Shown here piece after piece: positions 7,469 to 14,785 of a stretch of DNA of 37,453 nucleotides; the first letter of the stretch is position 1; each line of letters starts with the position of its first letter. The stretch comes from JAJTHJ01 sp046316025. Its GTDB lineage: Bacteria > Pseudomonadota > Gammaproteobacteria > Burkholderiales > Burkholderiaceae_F. The notes under the pieces are model-generated. The model had not been told where the DNA came from, made no database searches, and saw nothing but the letters and a program-made list of their open reading frames with translations. The stretch spans positions 1 through 37,453 of the forward strand of contig JBKCXU010000074.1 in the NCBI GenBank assembly GCA_046316025.1, read 5' to 3'. Position numbers and translations under genes: made by a program.

Positions 7469-7732
7469 CTACTTCGGTTCGGGCCGCGAGGGCAAGCCGA
7501 CGCTGACGAAGAGCTTCTTCTCGCGCCAGGCCACGTCGTTCACGCGCGGTTGCAGCCGGCGCAGCAGATCGTCGGTGAGCGACGGATAGTCGAGGATCGC
7601 CGCCGGGCGCGAGCCGTCGCCGGGCACGCGTTCGATGCTGTCGAAACTCGGGAACCCGTACTTCTGCAGGAACTCGTCGATCTCGTCGTCGGTCGCCTCG
7701 GGCGGCAGGTTGGCGATCCACATCTTGCCCAT
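7469..7732 (-). CDS. RRM-like RNA-binding protein
   Basis: An 87-residue protein starting MGKMWIANLPPEATDDEIDE, which matches the beta1-loop-alpha1 start of an RNA-recognition motif (RNP2-like MWIANLP). The rest, including RVPGDGSRPAAILDYPS, is shorter and more divergent than canonical RRMs and lacks an obvious aromatic RNP1. ATG 7732 has GGAG 8 bases upstream. It is the first gene of the minus-strand run and is divergent from glgA with only 67 bases between the starts, so both promoters must lie in that gap. RNA binding is inferred from the fold signature. Confidence 0.7.
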   Translation of the reverse strand: MGKMWIANLPPEATDDEIDEFLQKYGFPSFDSIERVPGDGSRPAAILDYPSLTDDLLRRLQPRVNDVAWREKKLFVSVGLPSRPEPK

Positions 7733-7799
7733 CGTCGTTTCTCCACGTACGGCGCGGCGCGCCATGCCGATATGATGCTCCCAACCCAATCGTCGCCTC

Positions 7800-9278
7800 A
7801 TGGCCCAACGCAAAGCTTCCGCCGCCCCGCCACTGGCCGTGCTGGCAGTGGTGTCGGAGCTCTACCCTTGGGTCAAGACCGGCGGCCTGGCCGACGTGGC
7901 CTACTCGCTGCCGCTCGCGCTGGCGACTGAGGGCATCGCCGTCCGAACGCTGGTGCCTGGCTACCCGGCGGTGCTGGCGGCGGCCGACGACGCACCCACC
8001 GTGCACGAGTTTGCCGATCTGTTCGGCGCACCGGCACGGGTGCGCGCTGCGCAGGCGGCGGGGCTGGATCTGCTGGTGCTCGACGCGCCGCACCTGTACG
8101 CGCGCGTCGGCAACCCCTGCCTCGCGCCCGACGGCAAGGAGTGGCCGGACAACGCCCAGCGCTTTGCCGCGCTCGCGCAGGCGGCGGCGGCCATCGGACG
8201 CGGCGCCATCGCCGGCTATGCGCCGGACATCGTGCACGCGCACGACTGGCAGGCGGCGCTGGCGCCCGCCTATCTGCACTACGGCGGCATGCCGCGCCCG
8301 CGCACGGTGATGACGGTGCACAACCTCGGCTACCAAGGACAGTTCCCGCAGGCGCTGCTGGCCGAGCTCGGCTTGCCGCCGCAGTCCTGGGCGATCGACG
8401 GGGTGGAGTACTACGGCAACATCGGCTTTCTCAAGGGCGGGCTGGCGCTGGCCGATGCGATCACTACCGTGTCACCCACCTACGCGGCGGAGATCCGCAC
8501 GCCCGAATTCGGCATGGGGCTGGACGGCCTGCTAAGCCAGCGCGCCGACGCGGTGAGCGGCATCCTGAACGGCCTCGACACCGACGTGTGGAACCCCGCC
8601 ACCGATCCGCACCTGGCGCAGAAGTACGACGCTGGCGCGCTGGCGCGTCGCGCCGCCAACAAGGCCGCGCTGCAGACGCAACTGGGCCTCGCGCCCGCGC
8701 CGGACGCGTTGCTCTATGGCGTGGTGAGCCGCCTGTCGTGGCAGAAAGGGCTCGATCTGCTGTTGGAGGCGTTGCCGGCGCTAGTGCATCAAGGCGCGCA
8801 ACTGGCGCTGGTCGGCACCGGCGATGCGGCGCTCGAAGACGGCTTTCGCGCCGCCGCACTGCGCTATCCCGGCCGCGTGGCCGCGCTGATCGGCTACGAC
8901 GAAGCACTCGCCCATCGTGTGCAGGCGGGCGCGGATGCGTTGCTGGTGCCCTCGCGCTACGAGCCCTGCGGCCTGACCCAACTGGCCGCGCTGCGCTACG
9001 GCTGCGTGCCGGTGGTGGCGCGCGTCGGGGGACTCGCCGATACCGTGGTCGATGCCAACGAGATGGCGCTCGCCGCCGACGCCGCCACCGGCGTGCTGTT
9101 CGCACCGGTCACGCGCGAGCGGCTGGAACTCGCCCTGGCCCGCACCGCCGCGCTGTGGCGCCAAGCCGCGGTCTGGCACCAGTTACAGGCGCGCGGCATG
9201 GCGAGCGACGTAAGCTGGGCGGCGCCGGCGCGCCGCTACGCCTGGTTGTTCCGCGAGTTGGTTGCGTCGGCGGGCTGA
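7800..9278 (+). CDS. glgA: Glycogen synthase (ADP-glucose), GT5
   Basis: A 492-residue GT-B glycosyltransferase that adds glucose from ADP-glucose to the growing alpha-1,4-glucan. Diagnostic motifs: KTGGLADV (about 26-33, ADP-glucose binding), HAHDWQAAL, VHNLGYQG, the mid-protein NGLDTDVWNP and the C-terminal PSRYEPCGLTQ with its catalytic Glu/Cys region. Length is normal. ATG 7800 fits the family start although no strong ribosome site is visible. No branching or ADP-glucose pyrophosphorylase gene is adjacent; phosphoglucomutase, which supplies glucose 1-phosphate, is at 32620-34269. The 3' end overlaps a convergent small gene. Confidence 0.95.
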   Translation: MAQRKASAAPPLAVLAVVSELYPWVKTGGLADVAYSLPLALATEGIAVRTLVPGYPAVLAAADDAPTVHEFADLFGAPARVRAAQAAGLDLLVLDAPHLYARVGNPCLAPDGKEWPDNAQRFAALAQAAAAIGRGAIAGYAPDIVHAHDWQAALAPAYLHYGGMPRPRTVMTVHNLGYQGQFPQALLAELGLPPQSWAIDGVEYYGNIGFLKGGLALADAITTVSPTYAAEIRTPEFGMGLDGLLSQRADAVSGILNGLDTDVWNPATDPHLAQKYDAGALARRAANKAALQTQLGLAPAPDALLYGVVSRLSWQKGLDLLLEALPALVHQGAQLALVGTGDAALEDGFRAAALRYPGRVAALIGYDEALAHRVQAGADALLVPSRYEPCGLTQLAALRYGCVPVVARVGGLADTVVDANEMALAADAATGVLFAPVTRERLELALARTAALWRQAAVWHQLQARGMASDVSWAAPARRYAWLFRELVASAG

Positions 9279-9421
9279 TCTTCGGCGGGTGGCGGCGGCT
9301 CGGGCGGCGTTGCGGCCTCGGCCTTGCGCTTTGCCTTTTCGGCCTTCTTCTGCTGCTTGGCCAGATCGCGCTGGCGCTTGGCGAATGCGTAGTTGGGCTT
9401 TGCCAATCGACTTCCCTTCAT
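9236..9421 (-). CDS. Small Lys/Arg-rich conserved protein
   Basis: A 61-residue protein starting MKGSRLAKPNYAFAKRQRDLAKQQKKAEKAKRKAE, then a Pro/Ala/Asp-rich tail. The KPNYxFxKRQRxLxKxxKK pattern occurs in small conserved betaproteobacterial proteins of unknown function. The basic helix suggests nucleic-acid or ribosome contact, which is only an inference. Its last 43 bases overlap the 3' end of glgA on the opposite strand. It is divergent from the ClpX-like gene. Confidence 0.7.
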   Translation of the reverse strand: MKGSRLAKPNYAFAKRQRDLAKQQKKAEKAKRKAEAATPPEPPPPAEDQPADATNSRNNQA

Positions 9422-9523
9422 GTGCGGAATCGGCTCCGCAGCCGCAGCGTAAGCGATTTGGATTCGTGGCGCCGCGCCTGGGTTACGATGGCCCGGCCCT
9501 GACTGCCGCCCGATCGCCGCACC

Positions 9524-10528
9524 GTGCCCGACCTGAAGTTCACCCCGAGCCAGATCGTCGCCGCGCTCGACCAGTACGTGATCGGGCAGACCGAGGCCAA
9601 GCGCACGGTGGCGGTGGCGGTTTACGCGCACTTCCGCAAGATTGCGGTGGCGGGCAGCGACGGCGCACCGATTGCCAAGAGCAACGTGCTGCTGATCGGG
9701 CCGTCCGGCACCGGCAAGACGCTGCTGTGCGAAACGCTCTCGCGCATCCTCGACGTGCCGTTTGCCACCGCCGAGGCGACTTCGCTCGCGCAAACGCGCT
9801 TCGTCAACGATGAGATCGACGCGTTGCTGGCGCGGCTGATCGACAAGGCCGGCAGCGACCTCGCGCGGGCGCAGCGCGGCATCGTCTTCATCGACGAGAT
9901 CGACAAACTGCGCGCGCGCGAGGGCGAGACGCGCGCCACCTCCGGCGAGAACGTGCAGCATGCGCTGCTCAAGATCATGGAGGGCGCGCAGGTCAAACTC
10001 GCCTCCGGCCAGTACCTCGACACCACCCAGGTGCTGTTCGTCTGCGGCGGCGCCTTCGTCGGGCTGGAGGCGATCATGGCCAACAACCATGGCTTTGGCT
10101 TCGTCAACACCTCCGACGCCAGCGAAGAGGACGGCAAGATCCTGGAGCGGCTCAACGCCCGCGTGAAGCCGACCGACCTTTTTGCCTACGGACTGATCCC
10201 GGAGTTCACCGGCCGGCTGCCGGTGGTGGCGCGCTTTCACGAACTGACGCGCGAACTGCTGGTGCGCATCATGATCGAGCCGCGCAATGCGCTGTACCGC
10301 CAGTTCCGCGCGATCCTGAAGAACGAGGGCGTGGACCTGACCATCGAGCGCGCCGCCTTCGAGCAGATCGCGCAACTGGCACTCGAATACAAAACCGGCG
10401 CCCGCAGCCTGCGCGGCATCTTCGAGGAGATGCTGACCCCCGTGCTGTACGCGGTGCCCGACGATCGCGCGATCCGCAAGGTGACGATCCGCTCGCTCTT
10501 CGCGGCGCCGGAACTCGTGCGCGGCTGA
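9524..10528 (+). CDS. ClpX-like AAA+ unfoldase lacking the zinc-binding domain
   Basis: A 334-residue AAA+ ATPase closest in pattern to ClpX: Walker A GPSGTGKT (59-66), Walker B VFIDEID (121-127), LLKIMEGAQV, LFVCGGAFVGLE, LIPEFTGRLPVV (224-235, with the arginine finger) and sensor-2 TGARSLRGIFE. Canonical ClpX is about 420 residues and begins with a Cys4 zinc domain; here translation starts directly at the AAA+ module. The pore-1 GYVG is replaced by RFVN (92-95), and the IGF loop that docks ClpP reads HGFGF (189-193). The GTG start has no clear ribosome site. No clpP is nearby. It is probably a paralogue with changed substrate handling or no protease partner. Confidence 0.85.
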   Translation: MPDLKFTPSQIVAALDQYVIGQTEAKRTVAVAVYAHFRKIAVAGSDGAPIAKSNVLLIGPSGTGKTLLCETLSRILDVPFATAEATSLAQTRFVNDEIDALLARLIDKAGSDLARAQRGIVFIDEIDKLRAREGETRATSGENVQHALLKIMEGAQVKLASGQYLDTTQVLFVCGGAFVGLEAIMANNHGFGFVNTSDASEEDGKILERLNARVKPTDLFAYGLIPEFTGRLPVVARFHELTRELLVRIMIEPRNALYRQFRAILKNEGVDLTIERAAFEQIAQLALEYKTGARSLRGIFEEMLTPVLYAVPDDRAIRKVTIRSLFAAPELVRG

Positions 10529-10628
10529 AGGACTGCGGGCCGCCGACCCGGCGAGCACTGGGGTTATGCTCGCGCTCCGGCCGCGATAGCCGGCTGCGCA
10601 ACCGGGACTGGCTGGAGGAGGCTCACCG

Positions 10629-11975
10629 ATGACATTACTTACAGCGTCGCACGCGCGGCGTTTCTTCGCGTTCCTGCTGACCTGCGTGTTCGCGGCGAGT
10701 GGCGTGGTCCGCGCGCAGGCTCCGGCGCCGACCTTCAAGCCCGAAGAAATCGAAGCGCTGGTCGCACCCATCGCGCTGTACCCGGACGATCTGCTGTCGC
10801 AGGTGTTGATGGCCTCGACCTATCCGCTCGAGGTGGTGCAGGCGGCGCGCTGGGTCAAGGCCAATCCCAACGTCAAGGGCGATGCAGCGGTCAAGGCAGT
10901 GGAAAACGAAACCTGGGACCTGAGCGTCAAATCCCTGGTCGCGTTTCCGCAGGCGCTGGACCCGATGAACGAGAAGCTCGACTGGACGCAAAAGCTGGGC
11001 GACGCCTTTCTGGCCGACCAGAAGGCCGTGTTCGACGCGGTGCAGCGGCTGCGCTTGAAGGCCCAGCAATCCGGCAACCTGAAGTCCAACGAGCAGCAGA
11101 AGATCGTGGTCGAGCAGGCCGCGCCGCAGCAGCAGGTGATCGTGATTCAGCCGGCCAACCCGCAGGTGATCTATGTGCCGGCTTACAACCCGACCATCGT
11201 CTACGGCGCCTGGGGCTACCCGGCCTATCCGCCTTACTACTGGCCGCCGTCGCCGCTGTACTACCCGGGCGGCGCGCTGGTGTCGGGTCTGATGTGGGGC
11301 GCCGGCGTGGCGGCCGCGGGCGCGATTTTCGGCGGCGTCAACTGGGGCCGCGGCGACGTGAACATCAACGTCAACCGCGCCACCAACATCGACCGCAACT
11401 ACAACCGCAACCAGATCGGCAGCAACAACAGTTGGCAGCACAACTCCGAACACCGCAAGGGTGTCGCGTATCGCGATAACGCCAGCCGCGAGAAGTACGG
11501 CAAGAACGTGGCCGGGGCCGAGGGACGCAACGACTACCGTGGACGCGAAGGCGGCGCCGACCGGCCGGGCCAGGGCGATCGGTCCGGAGATCGGGCCGGC
11601 GACCGTGCCGGAGATCGCGCGGGCGACCGGTCTGGCGCGCGTGCCGGCGATCGTCCAGGTGCAGGCGGCGGCGACCGCGCCAACACCGGAAACCGCGACT
11701 ACGGCGGCGGCAGTCGCGACTATGGCGGAGGTCGCGACAACGCCTTCCAGGGCGTGAACAACGGCGGCGCAGCGAAGCGCGACTACGACCGCGGCCAGTC
11801 GAGCAGCAAGTCGATGGCCAATTACAAAGGCGGTGGCGCGGGCGCCAGCGCTCGTCCGAGCGCTCCCGCAGCCCGTCCGAGTGCGCCGGCCGCTCGCCCG
11901 AGCGCCCCCGCGGCACGACCGAGCGCGCCCGCCGGCGGCGCGCGCGGCGGTGGTGGCGGCGGACGCAAGCGCTAA
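10629..11975 (+). CDS. DUF3300 envelope protein with repetitive C-terminus
   Basis: A 448-residue exported protein. The signal peptide (about 1-30, ending VVRAQA) is followed by the DUF3300 domain (about 35-190), which includes IALYPDDLLSQVLMASTYPLEVVQAARW and the PQVIYVPAYNP strand. A Pro/Tyr-rich segment (YPPYYWPPSPLYYPGG), a glycine-rich hydrophobic stretch and a long basic, low-complexity tail with GDRA and ARPSAPA repeats come next. The ribosome site GGAGGAGG sits upstream of ATG 10629. The DUF2950 gene follows 12 bases downstream; this pairing recurs in proteobacteria but its function is unknown. Confidence 0.85.
   Translation: MTLLTASHARRFFAFLLTCVFAASGVVRAQAPAPTFKPEEIEALVAPIALYPDDLLSQVLMASTYPLEVVQAARWVKANPNVKGDAAVKAVENETWDLSVKSLVAFPQALDPMNEKLDWTQKLGDAFLADQKAVFDAVQRLRLKAQQSGNLKSNEQQKIVVEQAAPQQQVIVIQPANPQVIYVPAYNPTIVYGAWGYPAYPPYYWPPSPLYYPGGALVSGLMWGAGVAAAGAIFGGVNWGRGDVNINVNRATNIDRNYNRNQIGSNNSWQHNSEHRKGVAYRDNASREKYGKNVAGAEGRNDYRGREGGADRPGQGDRSGDRAGDRAGDRAGDRSGARAGDRPGAGGGDRANTGNRDYGGGSRDYGGGRDNAFQGVNNGGAAKRDYDRGQSSSKSMANYKGGGAGASARPSAPAARPSAPAARPSAPAARPSAPAGGARGGGGGGRKR
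11574..11654 (+). repeat. In-frame GDRA tandem repeat in the DUF3300 gene
   Basis: Seven near-tandem 12-base units encode GDRS/GDRA (with one GARA variant). The codons differ between units, so selection or drift has diversified the DNA while keeping the peptide. The region is charged and probably disordered. Confidence 0.75.
11850..11933 (+). repeat. Four 21-base units encoding ARPSAPA in the DUF3300 gene
   Basis: Four consecutive copies of a 7-residue Ala/Pro/Arg/Ser unit occur near the C-terminus. It is a likely site of copy-number variation by slippage, and the protein still ends in frame with a GGGGGRKR tail. Confidence 0.8.
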
Positions 11976-11987
11976 GGAGAGATGAAG

Positions 11988-12911
11988 ATGAACTTCGAGA
12001 AACTTCCGGTGACGCGGTGCGCCGCGTTTGCAAAGGCGGTCGCACTGGCCGCGGTGCTGGCGCTCGGCAGCGGCGCGGCGCAGGCCGTGCAGAAATTCTT
12101 CGCCACGCCGCAGGCAGCGATGGACGCCTTTGGCGAGGCGATTGCCACCAGCGACAGTGAGGCGATCAAGGACCTGCTTGGCGACGACTACCGCCGGCTG
12201 ATCCCGCCGCTGGGCGCCGAGGTCCGCTATCAATTTATCGCGGCCTGGGCCAAGGCGCACAGCATCACGCCGCAGGGCGAGGCGCGCGCTGAGATCGCGG
12301 TCGGCACGCAGGGTTGGACGCTGCCGATTCCGCTGGTCAAGAGCGCGCAGGGCTGGCGCTTCGACACCGCCGCAGGCGCGGAGGAGATGCGGTTACGCCG
12401 TATCGGCCGCAACGAGCTGGCGGTAATGCAGGTGATGCTGGCGATCTACGACGCGCAGCGCGACTACGCCAGCATCGACCGCAACGGCGACGGCGTGCTG
12501 GAATACGCCAACCGCATCGCCAGCACGCCGGGCAAGACCGACGGCCTGTACTGGCCGACCGCGGCCGGCGTGGCACAGAGTCCGCTCGGGCCGGCAGTGG
12601 CCGCCGCGCAGGCGGCTGGCGGCAACGCCGAGGCCGGCTACCACGGCTATCGCTACAAACTGCTCGACGGACAAGGCGCGCATGCGCCCGGCGGCGCCTA
12701 CGACTACACGGTCAGAGGCCGCGAGATCGGCGGCTTTGCCGCGGTCGCCTGGCCGGCCAAGTACGGCGACACCGGCGTGATGACCTTCATGGTCAGCCAC
12801 GACGGCCTCGTCTACGAGAAAGACCTCGGCCCGCAGACCGCGGCGCGCGCCGCGGCGCTCACGCGCTTCGATCCCGACTCGAGTTGGCGCCGCGTCAGTC
12901 CCGGCACCTGA
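11988..12911 (+). CDS. DUF2950 family exported protein
   Basis: A 307-residue exported protein with a signal peptide ending at about SGAAQA. The DUF2950 domain covers the rest, including KFFATPQAAMDAFGEAI, the RNELAVMQVMLAIYDAQRDYA helix and YDYTVRGREIGGFAAVAWPAKYG with VMTFMVSHDGLVYEKDLG near the end. AAGGAG (11974-11979) overlaps the upstream stop and is 8 bases from ATG 11988 but only 2 from ATG 11982, so the later start is preferred. It forms an apparent two-gene unit with DUF3300. Its function is unknown. Confidence 0.85.
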   Translation: MNFEKLPVTRCAAFAKAVALAAVLALGSGAAQAVQKFFATPQAAMDAFGEAIATSDSEAIKDLLGDDYRRLIPPLGAEVRYQFIAAWAKAHSITPQGEARAEIAVGTQGWTLPIPLVKSAQGWRFDTAAGAEEMRLRRIGRNELAVMQVMLAIYDAQRDYASIDRNGDGVLEYANRIASTPGKTDGLYWPTAAGVAQSPLGPAVAAAQAAGGNAEAGYHGYRYKLLDGQGAHAPGGAYDYTVRGREIGGFAAVAWPAKYGDTGVMTFMVSHDGLVYEKDLGPQTAARAAALTRFDPDSSWRRVSPGT

Positions 12912-12936
12912 AGCGCCAGGCGCAGGAGGGAGTCAT

Positions 12937-13788
12937 ATGAAATCCAAAGACAAGAAAACGCCAACCCAACCGGATGCAGCGCCGATGAAAGAGAAGATTT
13001 CGGCTGCGCCCGCAAAGGAAAAACTTTCCAGCAAGGACTACGAGCGCGAGCTGAAGAAGCTGCACGTCGAACTCGTCAAGCTGCAAGAGTGGGTCAAGGC
13101 CAAGGGGCTGAAGGTCTGCATCCTGTTCGAAGGGCGCGACGGCGCCGGCAAGGGCGGCACCATCAAGGCGCTCACCGAGCGCGTCAGCCCGCGCGTGTTC
13201 CGCGTGCTGGCGCTGCCGGCGCCGACCGAGCGCGAGAAAACCCAGATGTACGGCCAGCGCTATCTGCCGCACCTGCCGGCGGCGGGCGAGATCGTGATCT
13301 TCGACCGCAGTTGGTACAACCGCGCCGGCGTGGAGCGGGTGATGGGCTTTGCCAGCGTTGAGCAGGTCAAGGGCTTTCTGGACGTGACGCCGCTCTTCGA
13401 GAAGCTGATGGTCAAGTCGGGGATCATCCTGCTCAAGTACTGGCTGGAAGTCAGCCCCGAAGAGCAGACCCGGCGCCTGACCGCGCGCATCGACGACGGC
13501 CGCAAGATCTGGAAGCTGTCGCCGATGGATATCAAGTCCTACGACCGCTGGGACGACTACACCCGCGCGCGCGACGAGATGTTCGCCGCCACCGACAGCG
13601 CCTGGGCGCCGTGGTACGTGGCCCGCTCCGAAGACAAGAAGCGCGTGCGGCTGAACGTCATCAGCCACATCCTGAAGCAAATTCCCTACGAGGCGCCGCC
13701 ACGGGACAAGATCAAACTGCCCAAGCGCAAGATCGGCAAATACAAGGCGATCGACTATCCGTTCAAGTACGTGCCGGAGAAGTTTTGA
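12937..13788 (+). CDS. ppk2: Polyphosphate kinase 2 (class I PPK2)
   Basis: A 283-residue single-domain PPK2 that transfers phosphate between polyphosphate and nucleoside diphosphates. Walker A is GRDGAGKGG (about 66-74). The lid/Walker B region is FDRSWYNRAGVERVMGF, followed by KYWLEVSPEEQTRRL and the conserved WDDYTRARDEMF. The first 30 residues are Lys-rich and not conserved. A strong AGGAGG precedes ATG 12937. Length and one-domain form fit class I. A polyphosphate glucokinase at 31647-32318 would use the same polymer. Confidence 0.93.
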   Translation: MKSKDKKTPTQPDAAPMKEKISAAPAKEKLSSKDYERELKKLHVELVKLQEWVKAKGLKVCILFEGRDGAGKGGTIKALTERVSPRVFRVLALPAPTEREKTQMYGQRYLPHLPAAGEIVIFDRSWYNRAGVERVMGFASVEQVKGFLDVTPLFEKLMVKSGIILLKYWLEVSPEEQTRRLTARIDDGRKIWKLSPMDIKSYDRWDDYTRARDEMFAATDSAWAPWYVARSEDKKRVRLNVISHILKQIPYEAPPRDKIKLPKRKIGKYKAIDYPFKYVPEKF

Positions 13789-13836
13789 GGGGGTGCGAAA
13801 GACGGGGCTGGCCGAGGACGGGATAGCGCGCACAGA

Positions 13837-13860
13837 AGAACTCGACCCTGGCCCGTTTTC
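13837..13860 (+). repeat. Dispersed repeat, copy 1 (ACTCGACCCTGGCCCGTTTTC type)
   Basis: First of three same-strand copies with the core CTCGACCCTGGCCCGTTTTC. In the other two copies a leading GAAAAC and the trailing GTTTTC are exact inverted repeats that close a small hairpin; here the lead is AGAAC. It lies between ppk2 and the small membrane gene. Confidence 0.85.
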
Positions 13861-13883
13861 ACGCGTTTTCACCGAGGTGAAGG

Positions 13884-14192
13884 ATGAAGCGGCGACTAAT
13901 CTGGCTCGCTATCCCGTTGCTCGCAATTGGGGCCGCGGGCGGGTGGTTCTGGATGGGACCTCTGTTGGATCCGCAGAGCACATACGCGGTCGCCGAAAGC
14001 GCCTTCCGGGGGCTATCAACGCATATGGGACTGTCGACCGCCGATTTCCAAACGCCGGCCTTGAGTTCCGTGCCCGCTAGCGACCGAATGGTCGTTCTTA
14101 CTTGGAACAGCAAGTCTCGTGAAAACTGCCGAATCGAGGTTGACGTTGATCGGCGTTATTCGAACGCCCGACCAACTTGGGCTTGCGAATGA
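13884..14192 (+). CDS. Small secreted or membrane-anchored protein, unrecognised
   Basis: A 102-residue protein with an N-terminal basic-hydrophobic segment (MKRRLIWLAIPLLAIGAAGG) acting as membrane anchor or signal sequence. A short soluble part with one CRIEVDVDRRYSNARP block and a C-terminal Cys follows. A purine-rich stretch (GAGGTGAAGG) precedes ATG 13884. The gene ends four bases before repeat copy 2 and starts 23 bases after copy 1. Its AT content is slightly higher than its neighbours'. No family was recognised. Confidence 0.5.
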   Translation: MKRRLIWLAIPLLAIGAAGGWFWMGPLLDPQSTYAVAESAFRGLSTHMGLSTADFQTPALSSVPASDRMVVLTWNSKSRENCRIEVDVDRRYSNARPTWACE

Positions 14193-14195
14193 GCG

Positions 14196-14220
14196 GAAAA
14201 CTCGATCCTGGCCCGTTTTC
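14196..14220 (+). repeat. Dispersed repeat, copy 2 (GAAAAC...GTTTTC)
   Basis: The 25-base copy has exact GAAAAC/GTTTTC inverted ends and one core change (CGATCC for CGACCC). It separates the small membrane gene from the HigA-type antitoxin gene. Confidence 0.85.
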
Positions 14221-14254
14221 AATCGAACTGGCCGCCCTCATCGGGGATTGAGAG

Positions 14255-14554
14255 ATGCGCAAGAAGATCAAGGTGTCCGAGTTGCCGGCGTTCGACCCCG
14301 CCGAGCACATCAAGGACGAGAAAGACATGACCGCGTACCTGACCGTAGTGCTGGAGGAAAACGATCCCGCCGCGCTGGCGCACGCTCTCGGGGTCGTGGC
14401 ACGAGCGCGCGGCATGACCGAGATCGCCAAGGCCAGCGGCATCGGCCGCGAGGCGCTTTACAAGGCGTTGCGCCGGGACGCCCAACCGCGCTTCGATACG
14501 GTGGCGCGCGTGTGCGCGGCGCTCGGCGTGAAGCTCGTGGCGGAGCCGGTGTAG
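14255..14554 (+). CDS. HigA-type addiction-module antidote protein, toxin absent
   Basis: A 99-residue protein of the putative addiction-module antidote family: FDPAEHIKDEKDMTAYLTVVLEENDPAALAHALGVVARARGMTEIAKASGIGREALYKAL is the usual N-terminal arm plus an HTH that binds the operon promoter. Family members normally follow a RelE/HigB toxin gene. Here the 62 bases upstream hold only the repeat and no toxin gene, and repeat copy 3 lies 72 bases downstream. A GC hairpin follows the stop codon. Family membership is clear; loss of the toxin is inferred from layout. Confidence 0.85.
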   Translation: MRKKIKVSELPAFDPAEHIKDEKDMTAYLTVVLEENDPAALAHALGVVARARGMTEIAKASGIGREALYKALRRDAQPRFDTVARVCAALGVKLVAEPV

Positions 14555-14557
14555 ACA

Positions 14558-14573
14558 CGCCGCGCGTGCGGCG
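14558..14573 (+). terminator. GC-rich hairpin after the HigA-type gene
   Basis: A CGCCGC/GCGGCG stem with a 4-base loop lies just past the stop codon. There is no T-run, so termination is uncertain. Confidence 0.3.
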
Positions 14574-14626
14574 GCTAAGCGGGCCAAGCTCAAGTTACCT
14601 TTTGCCACCGGGATGAACGAGCAACA

Positions 14627-14651
14627 GAAAACTCGACCCTGGCCTGTTTTC
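14627..14651 (+). repeat. Dispersed repeat, copy 3 (GAAAAC...GTTTTC)
   Basis: Third same-strand copy, with one core change (GGCCTG for GGCCCG) and intact GAAAAC/GTTTTC ends. It lies in a 231-base gene-free gap (14555-14785) in which nothing else was recognised. Confidence 0.85.
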
Positions 14652-14785
14652 CTCAGTAATTGCACCGCGCGCCGGCCAAGCCCTGTTGGTCGAACCGATT
14701 GCCAAGCAAGACATGAAACCGGCTCGTGCAAGGGCGTAGAGGCGGACGCGGCGGCGGCGCTGCGTCACTGCCCGACCTTGCCCGG

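Noticed and set aside
7461..8336. N-terminal extension of the minus-strand frame 6441-8336 across glgA
   Set aside because: The extension is antisense to glgA and also covers the RRM-like gene; the real protein clearly begins MGLFDRLF at 7460.
10635..12260. 541-residue open frame antisense to the DUF3300 and DUF2950 genes
   Set aside because: High-GC shadow frame: no recognisable domain, low-complexity Arg/Ala/Val composition, and the sense genes have signal peptides, ribosome sites and family motifs.
13837..14651. Integron gene-cassette array
   Set aside because: Repeats are 25 bases with GAAAAC/GTTTTC ends; no attC core GTTRRRY/RYYYAAC pairs and no integrase were seen.
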